DNA from: an uncultured Clostridiaceae bacterium
GTDB lineage: Bacteria > Bacillota > Clostridia > Lachnospirales > Lachnospiraceae
Length of the DNA stretch: 6,443 nucleotides
Assembly: GCA_947175805.1 (NCBI GenBank)
Contig: CAMWOF010000135.1
Coordinates: forward strand, 1-6,443
Direction of reading: 5' to 3'
This document shows, in pieces, positions 1 through 5,639 of this stretch (its first letter is position 1; every line of letters starts with the position of its first letter). Below the pieces are notes generated by a model. It did not search any database. It was not told the DNA's origin and saw only the letters and a program-made list of their open reading frames with translations. A program made the translations under genes and the position numbers.

Positions 1-53
1 GTATTCACCACAAAGCTCCGCCTCCTCCGGAGCCGGAGCTTTGTGGTGAATAC
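1..53 (-). terminator. Perfect 20-bp inverted repeat spanning the stop codon of the TPM gene; possible terminator hairpin
   Basis: Bases 1-20 (GTATTCACCACAAAGCTCCG) are the exact reverse complement of bases 34-53, with a 13-nt loop at 21-33. As RNA on the minus strand this is a very stable 20-bp stem covering the last codons and the TGA stop (7-5) of the TPM-domain gene. A U-tract, if present, would lie beyond base 1, outside the window, so a factor-independent terminator is inferred and not shown. The loop side carries a second CGGAGC (28-33) next to the one in the arm (34-39), so a shorter alternative hairpin pairing 15-20 with 28-33 is possible. On the plus strand the stem is followed by no convincing T-run. 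Confidence 0.55.
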
Positions 54-1393
54 TGCCTGGTTTCTCTCTCATACTGGGCATCAAAATTAAGCATATCCTG
101 TTTTACAAATATGCCCTCCATCACCTCAGAGCCAGATGGCTTCTTAGCTGCCGAGAAGGCCCTGACCAGAAAATAGTTAATCAGCAACGCCAGGACAATT
201 CCTAATAATGTATTGCTGGCATATTTCATTGGCTGACGGATATGCTGCCCTGCCAGCAGCGCTGTAATCTGCTCAAATGCCTTGGAGGCACATGTATAAT
301 ACTCCGCTTTAGAAGCATATGTATATATATTATCCGTTATCGTATCTGCATAGCTTTTAGTAATCGTCTTATAAATAGCGCCATTGCTGAATATATAGAT
401 ATTTCGCTCATCCATATCTATCAGGAATACCGTACCACTATTGGAGGCAAATTTATCATAATAGTACTGACTGGCATAGCTGCCAGTGGAGCCCATATTA
501 TTCCTTGCAATCGTCTTAAAGGCGACATTTCCATATTCCGTAATCCCCTTCATCTCCTCCAGCAGCGTCTGCCGCTCCGTTTCAGAAAGAAGGCTGGCAT
601 CATCCTCAATAATGGCAGTATATCCGTTCTGCTCATTTGTATAGCTTATGACCCCTGTTTCATATTCCGGCAGCCCATCATCCTCATAGCCCATAATATC
701 ACCCGTAAGTTCTGCTATGACATCCGAAATATCATATACCTTTACGGCAGCCTGCCAGGCGGCCTGCCGAATCTGCTCCCCATTTACCGTATCCTGCTCG
801 TTCAGGATTTGAAATGCACCTTGGGCAATAAAAATAAGATATCTCTCATAATCATTCCCAACTGTCTCTGACTCACTTGCGCTGTCAAAAAGTGTACTTA
901 AGGCTGCATTATCCAGAATCCCTGATATCTCGCTGCCATAGGTGGTCATCCATATCTTCCCGGTATCCTGCTCAACCATAATTATCAAACCGGTATACTC
1001 CGCATAGTCTGCAATGCTTTCGTCATATTCAGGCGGGAAATCTGCAGCAAAAAGCTCAGAGGCATGGTTTGCCTGCATACCGTCCTCTATTCCCGTCACC
1101 ACATGCAGCGCCACATCTCCATAGTAGGACAATGGAATCAAAGCTGCCTTTATCTTCTCCACAGAAAACTGACTGAACCAGTTCTGTCCGGCGTCATCTT
1201 CCATGATAACCTGATAACCGGTGGAATCGTTATTGTAGCTATCTATGATGACTGCCATATAATTATCAGCGCGAACCACCTGTGCGCCCGCTCCAGATAG
1301 CATAAAGACAGCCATCAATGCAAGGCACAGCAGCAGCCTGCACAGCTGCGGCGATGACACTCCCCGTGTTTTTTTGTTTACTACATTACGCAA
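5..1393 (-). CDS. Secreted, membrane-anchored protein with two tandem TPM-like domains and a Gly-rich tail
   Basis: The role is unknown; TPM (TLP18.3/Psb32/MOLO-1) domains occur in envelope or thylakoid proteins linked to membrane-protein repair. Counting from the TTG start (462 aa), residues 1-43 are a signal peptide: a basic start, a hydrophobic stretch at about 18-37 and small residues before Asp43. Two similar domains follow at about 58-197 and 256-380, sharing GYxxIxEDDA (59-68, 257-266) and YGxVA (91-95, 287-291). One membrane helix lies at about 394-412, followed by AAKK and a short, probably cytoplasmic tail ending SGSGGGGALW. A Gly-rich end with a terminal aromatic residue is seen in other TPM proteins. 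Start choice: GTG 1402 and ATG 1399 are in frame but lie on or only 2 nt from the Shine-Dalgarno sequence, whereas TTG 1393 has ideal 8-nt spacing. The gene overlaps the zinc-ribbon gene by 8 nt (17 nt from GTG), so the two are probably co-translated. The domain call rests on recognition by eye; the exact start is uncertain. Confidence 0.8.
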   Translation of the reverse strand: MRNVVNKKTRGVSSPQLCRLLLCLALMAVFMLSGAGAQVVRADNYMAVIIDSYNNDSTGYQVIMEDDAGQNWFSQFSVEKIKAALIPLSYYGDVALHVVTGIEDGMQANHASELFAADFPPEYDESIADYAEYTGLIIMVEQDTGKIWMTTYGSEISGILDNAALSTLFDSASESETVGNDYERYLIFIAQGAFQILNEQDTVNGEQIRQAAWQAAVKVYDISDVIAELTGDIMGYEDDGLPEYETGVISYTNEQNGYTAIIEDDASLLSETERQTLLEEMKGITEYGNVAFKTIARNNMGSTGSYASQYYYDKFASNSGTVFLIDMDERNIYIFSNGAIYKTITKSYADTITDNIYTYASKAEYYTCASKAFEQITALLAGQHIRQPMKYASNTLLGIVLALLINYFLVRAFSAAKKPSGSEVMEGIFVKQDMLNFDAQYERETRQYSPQSSGSGGGGALW

Positions 1394-3050
1394 GGTCATC
1401 ACCTCCCCTGTAATCGAACTGCGGCAGTCTTCTGGTTGCCAGCACGTTATAGCTCCTTATCAAATCCATCAACGTAAATCCAACGGTCAGCAGTGCCGCT
1501 ATGACGCCGCCATAATACCACAAATCTGAAACCGGATTCCAAAACAGAATCATGAACGCTAAAATGACAGCCGCCAGAGCGCCTGCGGTTCCCATATTCC
1601 TGACCGCTGTGATGCGCTTGGCATGAGACACGCTGGAGCTGGTTCCTATAATTGCAATAATGAGCGCAATCAGTGCCAGCACACATGATTCCGAACCTCT
1701 AAGAAATCCTGCTAATACAGGCCATATAAGCATAGAAAAAATAGGAATCATAAAAATTGTAACGCCAATCATACCACCGACATTCTTTCGCCCTTTTGCA
1801 GTTTTATTTTTTTTCGTATTTGCCTCTGTCACCACATAAGGCGTATCCACCAAATCTTCCAAATCGCCTGCCATCTCTCTAGCGGCCTGCTCCCTTGCTG
1901 CCTGCTCCATTTTTTGTTTATTCTCCATGCCAATCTGTGCGCCAATATCATCCTCGTAATTCTCCGCCACCGCAATCTGCTTCATCTCAGAAGCATGTAC
2001 GCAAACGACAATTGCGGCCAGCACAGAAACCATCGAAAGCACTACAGAAGGGCGGAGCGTAAGCATAGCATTTAACAGCAATATAATCGGTATTGCAAGA
2101 ATCAGGGAACCAAACAGATACTTTTTAATATCCACCGGCAGGTCAGCAACCACCTTGCCAGTCTGCCCATTTACTGTGGCATAGGCAACCCGCCCCTTAT
2201 TTTGATAAGACAGAAACCACACCGGAAACATTGCAGAATTGGTCTGCTCCACATTGGTCGGGAGCATACGCCTTAATTTGTCCGTTGAGTCGAGACTATA
2301 GCCCTTTGCCTCCCGGCTGTTTTTCACAAAGTGAATCGTTTCATCCGCAGCAAACTCCTTCGCCTCCTCACCGTATATCTGTGGCGGCACGTCCGACATA
2401 TCCGCATAAAAGCCGCTCAAATAGCTGGGGGTAAATGCCTTCATATTCTTCACGTTGTACGGCGCCAGCTTCTTGCTGATAGTGTCAGCAAAGGAGGAAG
2501 ATGCATCATAGGACAATCCCTTATAATGGGCGTCCAAATCCATATGCAGCCCATAATGCCTGGTAATAATATAATCCCCGCTCCGGTGGGATTTCGTGCC
2601 GTGTATCCGCACATGTCCCTGCTGCTTTACATAATAAACCCAATATGGCATGTAAATACCACGGAACCCGTCAATGTTTTTTTCGTCTTTCAGCTCCTTC
2701 GGCGCAAAAATAGCATGACGCATCAGTTTTTTATATGCCTTCTTGCAGTCCTCCTTCGTCTGCTTAAAAGGAATAATATAATTTACCCTTTTTTCTTTCT
2801 TAAGACGTCCAGTGAGTACCGTGGACGCACCACAAAAGCTGCAAAAACCCGCTGCAGTGTTATCCGTACTATAAATTTCTCCACCGCACTGGGGGCACTT
2901 AAAGACCGTGACGTCATAGTCATCCTGCTCCGCCTCTGTCGCCTGCTCCATGTCATACGGATTGTATTCATTACTGCAGGACTCACATTTCAACTGCTGA
3001 GATGCAATATCAAATTTCAGAGTTCCGCCGCACCCTCGACATGCATACAT
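1386..3050 (-). CDS. Double zinc-ribbon (TFIIB-type) polytopic membrane protein
   Basis: The function is not established. The 554-aa product begins with two four-cysteine zinc ribbons: C4/C7/C22/C25 and C52/C55/C70/C73. A soluble region at about 88-308 follows, with family-like blocks YIIPFKQTKED (91-101), MPYWVYY (134-140) and FPVWFLSY (275-282) before VNGQTGK (293-299). Six likely membrane helices lie at about 311-331, 334-352, 424-450, 455-471, 487-506 and 511-529. Between helices 2 and 3 is a charged linker (about 353-423) containing EQAAREQAAREM and a Lys-rich stretch. Proteins of this build in Firmicutes are often annotated only as TFIIB-type zinc ribbon or zinc-ribbon membrane proteins. 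The start at ATG 3050 has AGGAGG 7 nt upstream. The gene is the first of a pair with the TPM gene and has its own promoter at 3127-3099. The ribbons are probably cytoplasmic and could bind nucleic acid or protein; that is inference. Confidence 0.82.
   Translation of the reverse strand: MYACRGCGGTLKFDIASQQLKCESCSNEYNPYDMEQATEAEQDDYDVTVFKCPQCGGEIYSTDNTAAGFCSFCGASTVLTGRLKKEKRVNYIIPFKQTKEDCKKAYKKLMRHAIFAPKELKDEKNIDGFRGIYMPYWVYYVKQQGHVRIHGTKSHRSGDYIITRHYGLHMDLDAHYKGLSYDASSSFADTISKKLAPYNVKNMKAFTPSYLSGFYADMSDVPPQIYGEEAKEFAADETIHFVKNSREAKGYSLDSTDKLRRMLPTNVEQTNSAMFPVWFLSYQNKGRVAYATVNGQTGKVVADLPVDIKKYLFGSLILAIPIILLLNAMLTLRPSVVLSMVSVLAAIVVCVHASEMKQIAVAENYEDDIGAQIGMENKQKMEQAAREQAAREMAGDLEDLVDTPYVVTEANTKKNKTAKGRKNVGGMIGVTIFMIPIFSMLIWPVLAGFLRGSESCVLALIALIIAIIGTSSSVSHAKRITAVRNMGTAGALAAVILAFMILFWNPVSDLWYYGGVIAALLTVGFTLMDLIRSYNVLATRRLPQFDYRGGDDLA
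1398..1408 (-). promoter_or_regulatory. Strong Shine-Dalgarno that decides the TPM gene start
   Basis: The minus strand reads GGGGAGGTGATGACCTTG. GGAGGTGAT (1406-1398) matches nine consecutive bases of the usual Gram-positive anti-Shine-Dalgarno complement. The distance from GGAGG to TTG at 1393-1391 is 8 nt, while ATG at 1399-1397 is only 2 nt away and GTG at 1402-1400 overlaps it. The in-frame GTG and ATG are therefore probably part of the ribosome binding site, and TTG is the likely start. The site lies inside the last codons of the upstream zinc-ribbon gene, consistent with translational coupling. Confidence 0.6.
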
Positions 3051-3098
3051 AATATCCCCTCCTCATATTCCAACATTCTGCGAGTATACTTAGTTATA

Positions 3099-3127
3099 AT
3101 TATATAAAAAAATACATTCTGTTGCAA
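3099..3127 (-). promoter_or_regulatory. Sigma-A-type promoter of the zinc-ribbon/TPM operon
   Basis: On the minus strand TTGCAA (3127-3122, 4 of 6 to TTGACA) is followed after exactly 17 nt by TATAAT (3104-3099, perfect). The start of transcription would fall near 3092, giving a leader of about 42 nt with AGGAGG in front of ATG 3050. The -35 box lies inside a short dyad, GTTGCTTGCAAC (3132-3121), and an 8-bp palindrome AGTATACT (3090-3083) lies just past the expected start point. The imperfect -35 box plus the tandem repeats directly upstream suggest activator control. Confidence 0.7.
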
Positions 3128-3130
3128 GCA

Positions 3131-3170
3131 ACCATTACTTGCGAAGGGACACCATTAATTGCCAAAGGAC
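3131..3170. repeat. Two 20-bp tandem direct repeats upstream of the zinc-ribbon promoter
   Basis: ACCATTACTTGCGAAGGGAC (3131-3150) is followed without a gap by ACCATTAATTGCCAAAGGAC (3151-3170), with 17 of 20 bases identical. The array ends 3 bp upstream of the -35 box of the minus-strand promoter, where activators commonly bind. A period of 20 bp puts both copies on the same face of the helix. On the plus strand ACCATTAAT fits the published LytTR half-site [TA][AC][CA]GTTN[AG][TG] at 8 of 9 positions and ACCATTACT at 7 of 9, but in the orientation opposite to transcription. The binding protein is unknown. Confidence 0.6.
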
Positions 3171-3177
3171 TTCTCCT

Positions 3178-4218
3178 CTAATACAGTTTGCCGCTTCCCC
3201 TGCCGCAGACCAACGCCAGCACACGCTTATTCATAACCGGGTGCGACGCCACCATATTGACACACCACAGGAAAAAGCCTTTTTGCGCTTTCATCTCCTC
3301 TATGTAATCCTCCTTGTCCACCATCTTGTAGAGGTGGCGGTCAACCACCAATGCCAGCATCGCATCCAGTCCGTCAGAGCCGGTCAGCCGCTGGGCAAGC
3401 CGGTCACAGCTATATTCCCTTGTCCTTGAGGCAATGTCGCTGAACACCGGGACAATCCTTGAAAACCATATTGGCAGATTATAGTGCAGCGTAGCATGCC
3501 CATAATAAATATGCGCCATTTCATGGGCAATCACAAAGGCAAGGACATCCATGTCCTGGTGTTCTCTGTACGCCACCTCAAACAACTCCGCATGAATACA
3601 TATCCACTGCTTTCTGAACAGGAAGGCGGAAAATGCATTTAAGACACCGCTTTGCTGTATCACATACGCCTTTGGCGTTTTGATTCCCAGGCGGCGGGCA
3701 AAATCTTCCACCATGGCATAAATCTCCGGAAAATTCCGCTCTGTAATCCTGACAGCCGAGGAACGGTATTTCGCATAGAGATAATACAGCGCCAGATATC
3801 CGACCACGGTTATTATCAGTCCGTAAAACAACGCCTGAATTTCAAAAGGGATATCGTCCTTTGTCAATTTTTCCTGCTTCTCCTCTGCTTTGCCCTCCGA
3901 TGCTTTCCCCTCGGACGAAGCGTCCTCTGCCGGCTCGCTATCCCAGGAATCAATCAGTCCGATATTTTCCTCTTTCAAATCCCTCTTAAACTGCTCCAGC
4001 GCCTGCTTCCCAAGCCTCTTGTTTTCATCCATATTTGTCACGAGCAGACTGATGACCACGACAATCATCAAAATGTTGATTTCAATCATCCTGCGGTACC
4101 AGCGCCGCTCCAAGCGGTGTTTACACGCTCTGCCCTCTTCCTTTGTCACCGGAGCCTTCTGCCACTCCTCGCCCAGCTCATACACCTTTTTCCCTTTAAA
4201 AACATCTTCTTTTTTCAT
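3178..4218 (-). CDS. M48-family membrane zinc metalloprotease (HtpX-like)
   Basis: A membrane-bound zinc endopeptidase of 346 aa. M48 enzymes such as HtpX cut damaged or misassembled membrane proteins. The zinc site HEMAH spans residues 232-236 (H232, H236, catalytic E233), with the third ligand E268 in REYSCDR. LNAFS (193-197) and SHPVMNKRV (325-333) are further M48-like blocks. Membrane helices lie at about 45-61 and 127-149. Basic residues before the first (RLERRWYRR) and after the second put the catalytic domain in the cytoplasm and a 65-residue loop outside. That loop contains a low-complexity charged stretch (about 94-120) with SSEGKASEGK. Start ATG 4218 has AGAGGAGG 9 nt upstream. The gene stands alone between the kinase terminator and the zinc-ribbon promoter, but no clear terminator follows it, so read-through into the zinc-ribbon operon is possible. 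The M48 assignment is secure; the substrate is unknown. Confidence 0.93.
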   Translation of the reverse strand: MKKEDVFKGKKVYELGEEWQKAPVTKEEGRACKHRLERRWYRRMIEINILMIVVVISLLVTNMDENKRLGKQALEQFKRDLKEENIGLIDSWDSEPAEDASSEGKASEGKAEEKQEKLTKDDIPFEIQALFYGLIITVVGYLALYYLYAKYRSSAVRITERNFPEIYAMVEDFARRLGIKTPKAYVIQQSGVLNAFSAFLFRKQWICIHAELFEVAYREHQDMDVLAFVIAHEMAHIYYGHATLHYNLPIWFSRIVPVFSDIASRTREYSCDRLAQRLTGSDGLDAMLALVVDRHLYKMVDKEDYIEEMKAQKGFFLWCVNMVASHPVMNKRVLALVCGRGSGKLY

Positions 4219-4254
4219 AAATACATTCCTCCTCTGATGTTTGTGCGCACTTAA

Positions 4255-4283
4255 ATCATAGCATTAAAAAAAGGGAAATACAT
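4255..4283 (-). promoter_or_regulatory. Candidate activator-dependent promoter of the M48 gene
   Basis: On the minus strand TATGAT (4260-4255, 5 of 6 to TATAAT) lies 16-17 nt after a poor -35 region (TGTATT at 4282-4277 or ATGTAT at 4283-4278). Transcription would begin near 4248, about 30 nt before ATG 4218, leaving room for the AGAGGAGG ribosome binding site. The weak -35 box, with two 9-bp direct repeats ending about 5 nt upstream, is the arrangement of LytTR-activated promoters. The T-run of the upstream terminator forms part of the spacer. Confidence 0.45.
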
Positions 4284-4307
4284 TTTTTGTCGTAAAATGT
4301 ATTTCCC
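4266..4307 (-). terminator. Intrinsic terminator of the two-component operon
   Basis: On the minus strand GGGAAATACATTTT (4307-4294) pairs perfectly with AAAATGTATTTCCC (4286-4273) around a 7-nt loop. Seven T residues follow directly (4272-4266). It starts 25 nt past the kinase stop codon. The plus strand lacks a matching T-run, so the terminator acts on the kinase transcript. Confidence 0.9.
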
Positions 4308-4317
4308 CTGTCGTAAA
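4288..4317 (-). promoter_or_regulatory. Candidate LytTR operator: two perfect 9-bp direct repeats with a 12-bp spacer
   Basis: The minus strand carries TTTACGACA at 4317-4309 and again at 4296-4288, separated by GGGGAAATACAT. Known LytTR regulators (AgrA, ComE, PlnC types) bind 9-bp direct repeats with 12-13 bp between them, just upstream of the -35 box. That is the layout seen here relative to the M48 promoter. The bases fit the general consensus only in part: TACGACAGG matches [TA][AC][CA]GTTN[AG][TG] at 7 of 9 positions and TACGACAAA at 6 of 9. The second copy lies in the terminator loop and the first lies outside the hairpin, so the repeat is not a by-product of the stem. The gene for a LytTR protein is next door. 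Confidence 0.5.
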
Positions 4318-4331
4318 CCGCAGGCAGCCGA

Positions 4332-5639
4332 TTATGCAGGAACTATCATTCTGACAACAAAGTATCCCTCCGCCAGCTCTATCTCCATATCACTGTCATA
4401 TTTTTCCAGCGTTCTTTTCATATTTTGAAGTCCATAACCGTGAAGCTCCGTATCCTTTTTTGTAGTATAGCGACGCTCCCCGGAAACTTTACCGATATCG
4501 GTCTCACCTGCAGAATTTTTAAGCTCTATACAGTAAAAGTTCTTCGTGTATTTAAGGTTCAGACAAATACGGCGCTCCCCCTCCACCTTCCTGCATGCCT
4601 CTATGGCATTGTCTACAGCATTTGCGAATACGGTGCAGATGTCTATGGGTTCCCAGGAAAGCCCCCTGTCCAATACCCCGTCCAGCGTAAAGGAAATCCC
4701 CTCCTGCTTCATGGTATCCCACTTTGAAGACAAGATACAGTCCAGCATCTCATCTCCGGTAACCACGGCAGGAGACAGCGATTTCACCTCTCCCAGCATA
4801 ACCTCCACGTAACGCTTCGCCTCTTCTAACTTTCCCTCCTGCAAAAACGCTTCTATGCAGGAGAGATTATTAATTACATCATGACGGAACCGTCTGGTTT
4901 CCTCCTCAGCCAGCTTATATTCTGTAAAATGGCGAAGCTCCTGCTCCATCCATGTTTTTTGATATTCCTGTCCCTTTTTATAATATACCGTCATCCGGTG
5001 CTTCACCAGTACCGCCAAAAACACAAAATAGAAGCTAACGAGCACAATGACATAAAAGGCGCTGACCACGCCCTCCATTTCCCCTGCAAGCTCTGCACTC
5101 TCCTCATGCTGTACCAGGGAAACACCGTACAATAAAAGCATGTAGAGATTAAATAGAACCATACTCACCCGCTCTCCGACGCCAAAATTCAAATAAATCT
5201 GCTTCCGGTAAAGTGAAAAATACACATAAAGAGCGATGACTGCCACCAGCACTGCATATAAGCCGACACTGTACTCCATCCTCTCGTCAATATTTTTGTC
5301 AGGCAATACCTGCACGACCACATTCTCACACAGCACCATCATGCCGAACATCAGATTGACAATCATTTCTAAAAAACAGCAAAGCCGTCTAAGCCTTCCC
5401 TTGCCGCCCCGGAGGATACAAAAGAGCAGCAGCGCATAAAAAATCACAGAAAACAGGGTGTCCAGCCTGCCGAATCCCTCTGAATAATGCTTTGCCAAAT
5501 CAGTTGCCAGGCTGAATGAAAAAAAGAACAGCATGCTCTTTTTATCCACTACATAGCTGGAGTCATAACAGCATTTCCCCACCAAAAAAAGCATAATCGT
5601 GATTGTTGCTTCTCCAGCTGCTAGTAAAAACACTGTCAT
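4332..5639 (-). CDS. GHKL-type sensor histidine kinase (AgrC-like)
   Basis: The membrane sensor partner of the neighbouring LytTR regulator, 435 aa. The N-terminal half is hydrophobic, with six or seven likely membrane helices at about 4-22, 35-50, 60-77, 88-107, 124-144, 156-177 and 192-212. A linker helix at about 220-250 leads to the phosphoacceptor block FRHDVINNL (251-259), with H253 the likely phosphorylated residue. The ATP-binding domain shows the N box ANAVDNAIEA (339-348) and the G box HGYGLQNMKRT (400-410). This matches the AgrC/BlpH/PlnB class of kinases, some of which sense peptides. No AgrB/AgrD pair or obvious peptide gene lies in the window, so the signal is unknown. Start ATG 5639 overlaps the regulator's TGA in ATGA and has GGGAGG 7 nt upstream. 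An intrinsic terminator follows. Confidence 0.93.
   Translation of the reverse strand: MTVFLLAAGEATITIMLFLVGKCCYDSSYVVDKKSMLFFFSFSLATDLAKHYSEGFGRLDTLFSVIFYALLLFCILRGGKGRLRRLCCFLEMIVNLMFGMMVLCENVVVQVLPDKNIDERMEYSVGLYAVLVAVIALYVYFSLYRKQIYLNFGVGERVSMVLFNLYMLLLYGVSLVQHEESAELAGEMEGVVSAFYVIVLVSFYFVFLAVLVKHRMTVYYKKGQEYQKTWMEQELRHFTEYKLAEEETRRFRHDVINNLSCIEAFLQEGKLEEAKRYVEVMLGEVKSLSPAVVTGDEMLDCILSSKWDTMKQEGISFTLDGVLDRGLSWEPIDICTVFANAVDNAIEACRKVEGERRICLNLKYTKNFYCIELKNSAGETDIGKVSGERRYTTKKDTELHGYGLQNMKRTLEKYDSDMEIELAEGYFVVRMIVPA

Noticed and set aside
242..871. Plus-strand open frame (209 codons) antisense to the TPM gene
   Set aside because: Ile-rich shadow translation of the opposite gene with no family features.
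3095..3100. TATAAT on the plus strand as a divergent promoter
   Set aside because: No -35-like hexamer at the right distance and no plus-strand gene to serve; it results from the near-palindromic AT-rich -10 region of the minus-strand promoter.
2331..3107. Long plus-strand open frame (258 codons) antisense to the zinc-ribbon gene
   Set aside because: It lies opposite a well-supported gene with zinc ribbons and membrane helices; its translation shows no domain, and no convincing ribosome binding site was noted.
3105..3132. Terminator after the M48 gene (GTTGCTTGCAAC followed by a T-run)
   Set aside because: The stem is only 4 bp with a 4-nt loop and is separated from the T-run by about 10 nt; it fits the -35 dyad better.
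3652..4254. Plus-strand open frames (200 and 115 codons) antisense to the M48 gene
   Set aside because: They mirror the M48 coding sequence, have biased composition and show no recognisable motif.
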